Assembly (NCBI GenBank): GCA_029310945.1
Contig: JARJFC010000017.1
Span: 21,515-85,514, forward strand
Reading direction: 5' to 3'
From: Leptospira sp. 96542
GTDB taxonomy: Bacteria; Spirochaetota; Leptospiria; Leptospirales; Leptospiraceae
DNA: 64,000 bases
The notes under the pieces were generated by a model. It had not been told where the DNA came from, made no database searches, and was given only the letters and a program-made list of their open reading frames with translations. The position numbers and the translations under genes were made by a program. Below, piece after piece: positions 19,529 through 27,309 of this stretch (its first letter is position 1; every line of letters begins with the position of its first letter).

Positions 19529-20115
19529 AACAAATTCTTTTCCGAGTTTTGGCAGTGGGGAGTGTAATCACACTTTCTCATTGTGATTATAAAACTCCAG
19601 TTTTTGAATACTTTCCCAATATGTATGATTCTCCTGCGAGAGAATCCCAAGAAGATGACAGTTTTTCAAGAAATGGTGCTGCTTCTAGGATTCCTCCCAA
19701 AGGTGCGATCCCAGTGGGATACTATCCATACCCATATTTGAATGTAAAATCCCCAGACTTACTACCAGGACCTGACAAAGGTTTGAAAAACCCGATTGTT
19801 AAGGCAAACCTAGGTGATTTGATGATTGGTGAAAAAAGATACCAAACCTACTGTTCCCCTTGCCATGGGGTTCGTGGCCTGGGCAATGGAACTGTTGTTG
19901 GACCAGAACCTCGGTTTGCGGGTCCTGTTCCACCGCTGGTTACAGACAGCGTCAAGGGTTGGTCTGACGGACAAATTTATCATGTGATCACAACGGGACG
20001 AGGCGGAAGGATGGGCAGTTATGCTTACCAAATCGAACCAGAAGACAGATGGAAACTCATTGCTTACATTCGTAAACTCCAAGAGTACGATGTGAACACG
20101 AAGAAGGCAAATTAG
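19525..20115 (+). CDS. actE: Alternative Complex III subunit ActE, monohaem cytochrome c lipoprotein
   Basis: Lipoprotein cytochrome c of 196 residues. The signal peptide ends in LSHC (lipobox Cys20). The single haem site is CSPCHG near residue 112, and a Met in RMGSYAYQI is the likely sixth haem ligand. It would accept electrons from ActA and hand them to a soluble cytochrome or directly to the terminal oxidase. Translationally coupled to actD; actF starts 8 bases after its stop with a GAGG ribosome-binding site. Confidence 0.92.
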   Translation: MKQILFRVLAVGSVITLSHCDYKTPVFEYFPNMYDSPARESQEDDSFSRNGAASRIPPKGAIPVGYYPYPYLNVKSPDLLPGPDKGLKNPIVKANLGDLMIGEKRYQTYCSPCHGVRGLGNGTVVGPEPRFAGPVPPLVTDSVKGWSDGQIYHVITTGRGGRMGSYAYQIEPEDRWKLIAYIRKLQEYDVNTKKAN

Positions 20116-20123
20116 AGGATCAA

Positions 20124-21374
20124 ATGAGCGTTACAAAAGCAGCAAAATTAGACGAAACATTACTGCAGTTCAAAATTCCAACCAAGGTTCGTAATCTTTT
20201 GATTGCAATGATTGGAATTGGGGTTGTCAGTTTCCTTATCGCCTTCGTTGGGTTTGGTCATGAAACCTCTCGTCATATGGACGAAGCGGGTCATTTCCAC
20301 CATACCAATTTAGGTTACCATGTTTTACTTGTGGCAACATACTTTGTGATTGGACTTGCCATCACTGGTATTTTCTTTACCGCAATCCAACACCTTACAG
20401 GGTCTCATTGGTCAGTCACTGTGAGACGGTTGTTTGAAACCTATGGTCTTTTTACACCCATTGCGGGATTACTGCTTGTCGGTGTGATTTTTGGAATGCA
20501 CGATTTATATGAGTGGGCCGATGCAAGTATTAGAGAAAATGACCACCTCATCCACCACAAAGCTGGTTATCTAAACCCCACCGCTTTTGTGGTACGAATT
20601 GTACTTTTTATTGGAGTTTGGAGCGTTTTTGCTTATATCTTCCATGGAAAGTCCGTTGGCCAAGACAAAGATAAGGTTGTGGATACAACAAAAACACTTG
20701 CGAAGATTTCTGGGGGATTTATCCTTTTCTTTGCACTTTCGTGGTGTTTGATGTCCTTTGACCTACTCATGTCTCTCTCGCCACATTGGTTTTCCACAAT
20801 GTTTGGTGTGTATGCCTTTGCGGGAGCTTTCCAAACAAGTTTGGCATCGTATCTAATCGTCATTTCCATTTTAAAGAAAAACGGATTTTATGGCGAAGCG
20901 GTGAATGAAAACCACTACCATGACATCGCAAAATTCCTTTTGGGTATGACAACTTTTTGGGCTTATGTTGGGTTTTCTCAATTTATGCTTATATGGTATG
21001 CGAATATCCCAGAAGAAACTTTCTTTTATGAAATGCGCTTAACTGGTGGTTGGGGTTATGCAACACTTGCCCTTCCATTTGTAAAATTTATCATTCCATT
21101 TTTGTTGCTACTCAACAGACCAAACAAAAGGAATTTAGATTTCCTTTGGAAATTGGGTGTTTGGATTTTTGTGGTTCAGTTTTTCGAGCTTTTTTGGTTG
21201 GTTTTCCCAGCAAGTTTTGAAAAATTTTCCCTCTTACACTTTGTTTTGGCATTCGGTGGAACAGTGGGAACCATAGGACTTTTTGGATTCTTCGTATTCA
21301 AAAAACTCGAGAAACATAGTTTAGTTGCCGTTGGTGATCCAAGGTTGCCGGAATGCCTAGGGCATAACCAATAG
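20124..21374 (+). CDS. actF: Alternative Complex III subunit ActF, NrfD-like membrane protein
   Basis: Second NrfD-family membrane subunit, 416 residues with about ten hydrophobic segments. It carries a His-rich early loop (GHETSRHMDEAGHFHHTNLGYH), shown here only as a landmark near residues 48-69, and HLTGSHWSVTVRRLFE, GMHDLYEWAD and SFDLLMSLSPHWFSTMFG, which are characteristic of ActF. It resembles ActC but lacks a confirmed quinol site in the family; a proton-conducting half channel has been proposed. The lipoprotein gene starts 9 bases after its stop, so that gene belongs to the same transcript. Confidence 0.9.
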   Translation: MSVTKAAKLDETLLQFKIPTKVRNLLIAMIGIGVVSFLIAFVGFGHETSRHMDEAGHFHHTNLGYHVLLVATYFVIGLAITGIFFTAIQHLTGSHWSVTVRRLFETYGLFTPIAGLLLVGVIFGMHDLYEWADASIRENDHLIHHKAGYLNPTAFVVRIVLFIGVWSVFAYIFHGKSVGQDKDKVVDTTKTLAKISGGFILFFALSWCLMSFDLLMSLSPHWFSTMFGVYAFAGAFQTSLASYLIVISILKKNGFYGEAVNENHYHDIAKFLLGMTTFWAYVGFSQFMLIWYANIPEETFFYEMRLTGGWGYATLALPFVKFIIPFLLLLNRPNKRNLDFLWKLGVWIFVVQFFELFWLVFPASFEKFSLLHFVLAFGGTVGTIGLFGFFVFKKLEKHSLVAVGDPRLPECLGHNQ

Positions 21375-21383
21375 GAGATGGGA

Positions 21384-21896
21384 ATGAAAAGAATTTTAGC
21401 AATTGCCATTATCAGTTTCTTCTTTGTTGCATGTTCAAAAAATGCAGAGGTTACTTGGCATAAACTTTGTGATGCAAAGACCAACAAAGCAAGTTTGGAT
21501 TTTACGGTTCCTCTCTACTCAGAAGAAGATTCCAATTCCAAAGTCGTGGAATTTGTTCCTGTTGGAACGGTAATAAAGGTTTTTGGAAACAGAAACCACA
21601 ACGTTTGGGCTCCGAAATACTTCGTCAAAGTGCAAACTGCGAACTATGAAGGTTATATGAGCCCAAAATGTTTTGTGGTAAACCAAAATCCAGAAAACAG
21701 TGTTTGGCGTTATTCGAAGGGTTTAGTAACTAATTACGACTTCTTTTATAACCCGAACGACAAAACCCATTATGAGAAGTATTACGAGTATCCTTCGTTA
21801 CAAGCTTTGCCTAAGGATAAAATTCCTTTGACTGAACTTACGAAAGGGCTTGAAGAAGCTCCATACACTGACAAAAATATTCTAAAACCAAACTAG
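21384..21896 (+). CDS. SH3-like lipoprotein at the end of the act operon
   Basis: Predicted lipoprotein of 170 residues. I chose the ATG at 21384 because AGGAG (21373-21377) leaves 6 bases to it but no space before the ATG at 21378. The signal is MKRILAIAIISFFFVAC with the lipobox Cys17. The mature part contains a bacterial SH3-like segment (VPLYSEEDSNSKVVEFVPVG, then GTVIKVFG and YEGYMSPKCF) and a C-terminal Tyr/Lys-rich tail. No recognised enzymatic motif. Tight linkage to actF suggests an assembly factor or extra lipoprotein subunit of the complex (inference); I know of no fixed name. Confidence 0.8.
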   Translation: MKRILAIAIISFFFVACSKNAEVTWHKLCDAKTNKASLDFTVPLYSEEDSNSKVVEFVPVGTVIKVFGNRNHNVWAPKYFVKVQTANYEGYMSPKCFVVNQNPENSVWRYSKGLVTNYDFFYNPNDKTHYEKYYEYPSLQALPKDKIPLTELTKGLEEAPYTDKNILKPN

Positions 21897-21909
21897 CGTT
21901 AAACTATGT

Positions 21910-21945
21910 TTAATTGGTGTTTGGAAAGCTACAAACACCAATTAA
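21910..21945. repeat. Perfect 14-bp inverted repeat after the act operon
   Basis: TTAATTGGTGTTTG (21910-21923) and its exact complement (21932-21945) enclose an 8-base loop. It is not followed by a T run on the plus strand, so it may be an RNA 3'-end stabiliser or a terminator on the opposite strand rather than the main terminator, which lies next at 21953. Confidence 0.55.
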
Positions 21946-21952
21946 AATTGGA

Positions 21953-21992
21953 AAAGACCCGAAAGGACTGCTGGTTCCCTTGGGTCTTTTTA
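21953..21992 (+). terminator. Rho-independent terminator of the act operon
   Basis: AAAGACCC (21953-21960) pairs with GGGTCTTT (21982-21989) around a loop that can itself partly pair, and the stem runs into a T tract. It is the second of two consecutive hairpins behind the operon. Confidence 0.7.
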
Positions 21993-22021
21993 TTATAAAA
22001 ACCAAAAAAGATCTTTAACTT

Positions 22022-22444
22022 TTGGATTCCGTAAAGCAAATCCCACCCAAACAATCGCTTCCCGGCAAAAACCATGTTGGTTACGCTATCATCGATGAAT
22101 TTTTAACCAAGGGATTTTGGAACTCTGGATCTCGCCGCCTGCAGATTATGAGGATCCTATACATGGAATGATTCAAACCTTTTAGAACACTTTTGATAAC
22201 TGGCCAGAGGGATTTGTTTCCCACGGAACTCCTTTAGGTAACTTAGGCCAAGAAATGTCTGCCATTGATCCAAAATTTCAAAAGAAGGCAAAACACTGAT
22301 TATCTCATTGGATTAAAAATACAAGAATTCATCGTTACCTTCCAAGAGGTAACCTTTGCTATGGGTAAGGTGATGAATGACCGAAGTGTATATGCGTCAC
22401 TGTACATTTCATTCCGAGACGATCTACTAAACAAATGTGACTAA
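22022..22444 (+). pseudogene. Decayed TetR/AcrR-family regulator, C-terminal part
   Basis: No intact frame exists, but translation in shifting frames gives a continuous TetR-like sequence. Segment 1: LPGKNHVGYAIIDEFLTKGF, matching the end of the TetR DNA-binding domain where families read F.SKE.LGYAVIDE. Segment 2, in another frame: SPPADYEDPIHGMIQTF, an in-frame stop (TAG), then NTFDNWPEGF and SHGTPLGNLGQEMSAIDPKF, matching the GCPLGNLAQEMS region of TetR C-terminal domains. Segment 3, in a third frame: IQEFIVTFQEVTFAMGKVMN to the final stop. Most of the helix-turn-helix is missing. At least two frameshifts and one stop make it non-functional. Confidence 0.7.
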
Positions 22445-22639
22445 AGTTTTACTCGCTGTCCAATATTCGAAAAAATTTCTAGCTTCAATGAGTATTTTTT
22501 AATTTTAATTCTTACCTGTTGGTTAACAGTAAACTTTGATTTTTCATATTTAAATCTTTTAAACATCATAAAAATATACCAAAGCCTAGGAAATTATATA
22601 GGTAAAAATAAACAAAAAAAGTTTACATAAAAAATACGT
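22445..22639. other. AT-rich gap without recognised feature
   Basis: Between the TetR remnant and the marR operator. Very AT-rich, no open frame of note and no strong hairpin. It should contain part of the marR promoter. Confidence 0.5.
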
Positions 22640-22668
22640 AAATATATCTTAGTAAGTAAGATATATTT
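22640..22668. promoter_or_regulatory. Probable MarR operator
   Basis: A perfect 12-base inverted repeat, AAATATATCTTA with its complement, separated by GTAAG, ends 31 bases upstream of the marR ATG. MarR-family regulators usually bind such AT-rich palindromes next to their own gene, so autoregulation is likely (inference). Confidence 0.6.
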
Positions 22669-22699
22669 AAACTAAATATTACGCTTGCTAAAGAGAAAA

Positions 22700-23149
22700 A
22701 TGGAAATTGTAAATTTTAAAAAGACAACACGAAGTTATTTTGAAACTGCTTTGGTTATGCATGAGGCAATCTCAAAAAAAGCGGGTTTGACTGGAGCTGA
22801 CCATAAATACCTGGGTTATTTGATTGAAAATGGCGAAATGACTGCTTCAGAACTTGCGAAACACTCAGGTCTTACAACGGGCGCTATTACGGGAGTTATC
22901 GATAGACTCGAAAAGAGAAAATTTGTAAAACGAAAGTTTTTGCCTACAGATAGGCGAAAGGTAATGATCACTCCAAATTTGGAAAAGGTAAATCGTGTAT
23001 TTGGTCCAATTTTTAAGAAATTACAGAAAGAAACGGATCCGTTACTTCGAACGTTTTTAAGACATGAGTTGGAAGTCATACATCGTTATTTTGAATCTGC
23101 AATTGGCATTATGAAGAATATGACTGAACAATTGAAAGGTGATGAATGA
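22700..23149 (+). CDS. MarR-family transcriptional regulator
   Basis: Winged-helix regulator of 149 residues from the ATG at 22700 (an upstream TTG at 22685 would add five). The core reads ENGEMTASELAKHSGLTTGA, then ITGVIDRLEKRKFVKRKFLP and TDRRKVMI, the classic MarR recognition helix and wing. Its ligand is unknown. The C-terminus overlaps the next gene, implying that it controls that membrane protein. A perfect inverted repeat just upstream is the probable binding site. A dead TetR regulator precedes it, suggesting local turnover of regulators. Confidence 0.88.
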   Translation: MEIVNFKKTTRSYFETALVMHEAISKKAGLTGADHKYLGYLIENGEMTASELAKHSGLTTGAITGVIDRLEKRKFVKRKFLPTDRRKVMITPNLEKVNRVFGPIFKKLQKETDPLLRTFLRHELEVIHRYFESAIGIMKNMTEQLKGDE

Positions 23150-23627
23150 AATGGCAGAACTATTATTAATTAATTTACTGATTTATTTTTTGATGAACGG
23201 TGCTCAAATATTTGAGACCCTCGTGTTTGTTCCCCGTTGGGCTACTGGAAATTTGCAAAATCTATCGATTTTAAATTCGGAAATAAAAAGTGCAAATTTG
23301 AAATATTTTTGGATCGTGTTTCACTCGGTTCACGAAATTGTATTTTTATCTTCTGTTGTTTTCTGTTTTGAAATCGATGGAGTCGGAAAACAATTAGTTA
23401 TTCTATTTTTCATTCATGTATTTATACGCATTTGGACAGTTACATACTTTGCGCAAAAAATTATTAAATTCCAAAAGGTAGCAGAAAATAGAAGTTTAGA
23501 GCCTTCAGAAAATATAGATAAACAAATAAAAACTTGGGTTATCTTAAACTATTTACGTGTTTCGTTGTATATAGGAATCTCAATTCTAATGGTCCCGCTA
23601 ACAATCATTGCATTGAAGGCAAAGTAA
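23142..23627 (+). CDS. Integral membrane protein of unknown function, coupled to marR
   Basis: Membrane protein of 161 residues with four hydrophobic segments (about 4-22, 50-72, 78-100 and 130-155). The start overlaps the marR stop (ATG at 23142; ATG at 23151 is also possible with slightly better spacing from AAGG). I do not recognise a family with certainty. Notable pieces are MNGAQIFETLVFVPRW near the N-terminus and FHSVHEIVFL, with two His that could bind a ligand or metal. As the likely target of the upstream MarR it may be a detoxification or stress membrane protein (inference). Confidence 0.65.
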   Translation: MNEMAELLLINLLIYFLMNGAQIFETLVFVPRWATGNLQNLSILNSEIKSANLKYFWIVFHSVHEIVFLSSVVFCFEIDGVGKQLVILFFIHVFIRIWTVTYFAQKIIKFQKVAENRSLEPSENIDKQIKTWVILNYLRVSLYIGISILMVPLTIIALKAK

Positions 23628-23673
23628 TTTAAAAAATATAGAAAACAAACCTTTGCTATAGATTCGGTCATGA

Positions 23674-23850
23674 TTTTTGATCGCTATTTTGTTCCATGAA
23701 TGTTTTTCGAGGTTTACTTCCAAGGGAAGCCCCGCGACGAGAACTTATTATTATATGCGGTCGGAAGGCGAGAATCCAAAAGAACTTGTGTTTTACCTTC
23801 CGAGTAAAGATCCGAATGCAGATCAAAAAATCAAATTAAAGAAAGAGTAG
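23674..23850 (+). other. Possible remnant of a lost coding region
   Basis: An open frame without a convincing start encodes a 58-residue tail including GSPATRTYYYMRSEGENPKE and VFYLPSKDPNADQKIKLKKE before a TAG. The composition looks like protein, but there is no ribosome-binding site and no family was recognised. It may be a 3' fragment of a deleted gene or chance. Confidence 0.25.
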
Positions 23851-23862
23851 GGTCGAGCAAGA

Positions 23863-23890
23863 TTGACAACTGTAAAACCTGGTGTATAAT
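23863..23890 (+). promoter_or_regulatory. Consensus sigma-70 promoter of the cyclase-domain gene
   Basis: TTGACA (23863-23868) and TATAAT (23885-23890) are both perfect, with a 16-base spacer. The predicted transcription start, about 23897, falls at the ATG (23898), so the mRNA would have essentially no leader. Confidence 0.75.
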
Positions 23891-23897
23891 CTCTCCT

Positions 23898-24551
23898 ATG
23901 GGACAAAAACGAGCCATTGCGACTTCCGCTTCAGAAGAACGTTTAGAAAAACTACTAGAAGAGAGATTGAAGCCAGGTGCTAACCAGGAGTTCATTGATA
24001 AACGAATTTGGGATTTATTCGGTGAAACATGGTGTGTGATGTTTACCGATCTTTCTGGGTTTTCCCGTGGAGTGGCAAAATTTGGAATCATCCATTTTTT
24101 ACAAACTATTTACGAATCACATCGTATCCTTATACCAGTGTTAGATGAATATGATGGTATTCTCATGAAGGATGAAGGGGATAGTTTAATGGTTCTCTTT
24201 CGTAATACTGACAAGGCGATCCATTGTGCAATTCATATGCAAAAAGCTTGCAAGCGTTATAATGAAAATAAAACGGCAGAAGAACAAATATTATTATGTA
24301 TTGGCATTGGGTATGGAAAAATTTTAAAGATCGGTGACACAGATGTTTTTGGAGCCGAAGTCAATGCTGCCTCAAAACTTGGAGAGGACACTGCAAAATC
24401 TTGGGAAATACTTGTCACAAATGCGCTAAAAGAGAATGCTTCCGATACAAGTGATTTCGATTTTGAGCCGATTGATGAAGTGATACCAGGTACTGATAAA
24501 TCTTTTAAATTAAAATATAATTTGGATGATCCAAACTGGGTGGTACTTTGA
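23898..24551 (+). CDS. Class III adenylate/guanylate cyclase catalytic-domain protein
   Basis: Soluble protein of 217 residues made almost only of a class III nucleotide cyclase domain. Metal-binding Asp residues lie in MFTDLSGFS and DEGDSLMVLF. The later motif reads VFGAEVNAASKLGED: the Asn of the usual VNxAxR is kept, but the Arg that stabilises the transition state is Lys. It may therefore be a weak or altered cyclase, or a nucleotide sensor. There are no membrane or sensor domains. A perfect promoter whose start coincides with the ATG, together with the lack of any Shine-Dalgarno sequence, suggests a leaderless mRNA. Convergent with the helicase gene. Confidence 0.85.
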   Translation: MGQKRAIATSASEERLEKLLEERLKPGANQEFIDKRIWDLFGETWCVMFTDLSGFSRGVAKFGIIHFLQTIYESHRILIPVLDEYDGILMKDEGDSLMVLFRNTDKAIHCAIHMQKACKRYNENKTAEEQILLCIGIGYGKILKIGDTDVFGAEVNAASKLGEDTAKSWEILVTNALKENASDTSDFDFEPIDEVIPGTDKSFKLKYNLDDPNWVVL

Positions 24552-24574
24552 AGATAAAATTTACTATAGTTTTT

Positions 24575-26380
24575 TTACTCTAAAAACTCATAAATAGATC
24601 GAACTTCTCCGTTTGTATTGATATAGTCGTATAGCGATTGATAAGTTTTATTTTGGCAAACACAACCGCTATCGCCGATGATAATTATTTGGTTTTTGGC
24701 TCTGGTTAAGGCGACATTTAACCTTCGTAAATCTGCCAAAAATCCGATTTCGCCTATATCATTTGATCTGACCAAACTAATAATAATGATATTTTGTTCT
24801 CTGCCCTGGAAGGAGTCAACAGTTTGCGAAATCCAATTTCCATCAGAAAATTTATTCAGTTTTTCAACCTGTCCTCTGTAAGGTGTAATAACAGTGGTTT
24901 CCTCATTTGGTAATCCCATTCTGAATAAACTTTGAACGAGGTTTATTTCTGTTTGGTTAAACAGAGTCGCTTCGTCTTCTGTTTTCTCTTCGACTGTATC
25001 GCTGCCAGCAGTATCAATCCAAACCAAAGTGGATTCGAATAAAGGAGAAGTGATGTTTTGTAATTTTTCAGTGCGGTGGGTTATGATTCTATTTTCATAA
25101 AACAATTCATTAGAGAACTGAATGAGTTCGCTGTACATTCTGTACTGTTTGGATAAAAATAATACTCTTTTCCCATCATCCAAACCTATTGTTTTCTCTA
25201 AGAAACTAGGTTTTGTTTCAAGGTTTCCAAAACTTAGGTTTGGTGGAAGTTGTTTTGGATCTCCAAAATAGAATGTTCGTTTGCCAATGAGTGCCGCTAA
25301 ATAACAAGCAGGTTCATAACTTTGTGTGACTTCATCCACGACAACCGTTTCAAATCGCCTACCTTTTTTGAATTCTGGGTAAATGCCTGTAAAGGTAGAA
25401 ACTATAATATCGGCATTGTCCAGTACACGCATTCTGATATTATCTTCTTGGGCTCGTATCGTTTTTAATAAAAATTTTATTTCCTTTTTTTGATTAATTC
25501 GTTCTTCTTTTTCTTCTTTACCAAATTGGCGTTTCCATGTTCTTACTTTTTTCTTTAAATCTTTCAGATCATTTAGCCAGTTTTGGATTTGTTTTTGTTC
25601 AGGTGCGGAACTGATTAGGTTTTCAATGTGAAACTCTAAAACTTCGTCCTTGATTTTAGTGGAATTTCCTAGCCTAACGACTTTTAATTTATTTTGGACA
25701 GCCAGTTCAACAATGTAGTCGCATGCAAAATTTGTAGGGCAAAGTGCAAGTGTGGAAATTTTATTCTTTGCATTGGATAAAACTAAATCCATAAGCAATT
25801 TAGTTTTTCCAGTTCCTGGTGGTCCAAAAACAAAGCCATAATCGTTTAGGTTTTCTAGCCAGTGAGTATTATCCAAAGGATTTTGAGTTTTTGGAGGATC
25901 TGATTTTTGATTGATGTTGTAACCTAACATCCATTTTATTTTTTGGATTTCTTTCGGTGGTTCCTCCGATAGACAAAAATCTAAAATTTCTTTATAAACT
26001 TCGTAGGTATATTCAGAATACCAAGCAGATATATCATAGAATGATTCTTCGAAATCAATATCACCACGAAATTGTAGAGTAAGTTTTTTATCCGTGAACT
26101 TGTATATATTTGCAAATAATTGCAGCGATGCTGAACGAATGAGCACTGGCGCACCAATCCTTATCCAATCGAAAGTATTTATATTTTTATTCGTTAAAAA
26201 ATCAACTCGCCAAGTATTGCCAGCAACAAATCGAATATCATCGTATTCGGCTTGTTTAATTGTATTTTTGGAGTTTAATTGTTCCTTTTCAAAAGTTTTC
26301 CTTTCGAATTCCCTTTCTTCGTTTAAAAAATCTTTTTCGAATGACAACTCTTCTTGAAAACTTGAAAATTTTTTTGTCAT
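24575..26380 (-). CDS. Superfamily 1 (UPF1/Dna2-like) helicase
   Basis: Predicted ATP-dependent DNA/RNA helicase of 601 residues. The Walker A motif GPPGTGKTKLL lies near residues 186-196; Walker B is VVVDEVTQS, followed by YFGDPKQLPP (motif III), LSKQYRM (motif IV), DSFQGREQNIIIISLVRSN (motif V) and NVALTRAKNQIIIIGD (motif VI), the order typical of UPF1-like SF1B enzymes. A charged N-terminal region and a beta-rich segment (about 45-110) precede the motor, as in IGHMBP2/UPF1. I chose the ATG that overlaps the upstream TPR stop as ATGA; an ATG four codons earlier exists. No nuclease motif was seen. The TPR gene upstream is co-transcribed. Confidence 0.88.
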   Translation of the reverse strand: MTKKFSSFQEELSFEKDFLNEEREFERKTFEKEQLNSKNTIKQAEYDDIRFVAGNTWRVDFLTNKNINTFDWIRIGAPVLIRSASLQLFANIYKFTDKKLTLQFRGDIDFEESFYDISAWYSEYTYEVYKEILDFCLSEEPPKEIQKIKWMLGYNINQKSDPPKTQNPLDNTHWLENLNDYGFVFGPPGTGKTKLLMDLVLSNAKNKISTLALCPTNFACDYIVELAVQNKLKVVRLGNSTKIKDEVLEFHIENLISSAPEQKQIQNWLNDLKDLKKKVRTWKRQFGKEEKEERINQKKEIKFLLKTIRAQEDNIRMRVLDNADIIVSTFTGIYPEFKKGRRFETVVVDEVTQSYEPACYLAALIGKRTFYFGDPKQLPPNLSFGNLETKPSFLEKTIGLDDGKRVLFLSKQYRMYSELIQFSNELFYENRIITHRTEKLQNITSPLFESTLVWIDTAGSDTVEEKTEDEATLFNQTEINLVQSLFRMGLPNEETTVITPYRGQVEKLNKFSDGNWISQTVDSFQGREQNIIIISLVRSNDIGEIGFLADLRRLNVALTRAKNQIIIIGDSGCVCQNKTYQSLYDYINTNGEVRSIYEFLE

Positions 26381-27228
26381 TGGTCTTCCCATTCAATGTT
26401 TTCCAGAGTTGTAAAAAAACCATTTCGGAGTAGGGGAGCAAAATCTAAAAAATCAGCTGCTTTTAGATACAAAGAGTCTTCAATAGAATAGGCTTGGATT
26501 AGATTATTGGCAGCCACTTCTGTATTGCCTAATCTACAATTTGCACGAGCGAGTACAATCAAACTTTCTTGGTCGATCTCTTTACAATATTTAAAATGCA
26601 ACTGTATACAATTTAAAGCATTTTCTGGGTCTTCCGCTTCTAAATAACAAAGAGCTAAAAGATCATAGTTAGCAAATTCTTCTTCGGACACCATCTTTAA
26701 ACTGAGTTTTAAGGATGCTAATGCAGAATTATAATCCCCCCTTGAAAAATACAAGGATCCAAGTTCTGCCCAAATGTCCTTACGGTCAACGCCGCGGCCA
26801 TTGCTCAAATGTTCCTGGGTAAGAGCCTGTCTTAAAACCTCAATGGCTTCATCAGAACGTTCCATCTCTTTTAAAAGAGATGCGAGTAAAAGATAATTTT
26901 CGAGATAAGAAGGAAACCTGATTAAACTTTTAAGAAGCAAAGTTCTCGCAGATTTAAATTTTTTCAGTTTAATCAAATAACGAGAATAAACGGTGATACT
27001 CAATGGGTGATGATCAAAATTATCGATAATATCTTGGAATAATTTTTCAGTTTCTTTGGGATTACCAACAGAATAAAGACACCAAGCTTTTTTTGCCTTA
27101 ATTTTGATGAGTGCAGCCTCGTTTTTTGTATGACTCTCACTTTGAGCATATAAATTGAAAGCCCTAGTAAATTCCTTTTCGGATTCCATTTTTTTGGCTT
27201 CTCTGATGAGGGAAAAAAATGGGTTCAT
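26377..27228 (-). CDS. TPR-repeat protein
   Basis: Soluble protein of 283 residues composed of tetratricopeptide-like helical repeats, for example LGSLYFSRGDYNSALASLKL, YDLLALCYLEAEDPENALNC and ENYLLLASLLKEMERSDEAI. There is no signal peptide, so it is cytoplasmic and probably a protein-binding scaffold. Its stop overlaps the helicase start (ATGA), so the two are translationally coupled and may act together (inference). No clear Shine-Dalgarno sequence precedes its ATG. Confidence 0.8.
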   Translation of the reverse strand: MNPFFSLIREAKKMESEKEFTRAFNLYAQSESHTKNEAALIKIKAKKAWCLYSVGNPKETEKLFQDIIDNFDHHPLSITVYSRYLIKLKKFKSARTLLLKSLIRFPSYLENYLLLASLLKEMERSDEAIEVLRQALTQEHLSNGRGVDRKDIWAELGSLYFSRGDYNSALASLKLSLKMVSEEEFANYDLLALCYLEAEDPENALNCIQLHFKYCKEIDQESLIVLARANCRLGNTEVAANNLIQAYSIEDSLYLKAADFLDFAPLLRNGFFTTLENIEWEDQ

Positions 27229-27309
27229 TTTTTATTTTTTTACTTCAGCTTTCCACAGATTTGACGATGAACAGAGTAGGGAGTAAAGATTGTAAAAGGA
27301 GGTCCTGAT

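Noticed and set aside
21910..21992. CRISPR-like repeat pair
   Set aside because: Two different hairpins, each single; no repeat-spacer periodicity.
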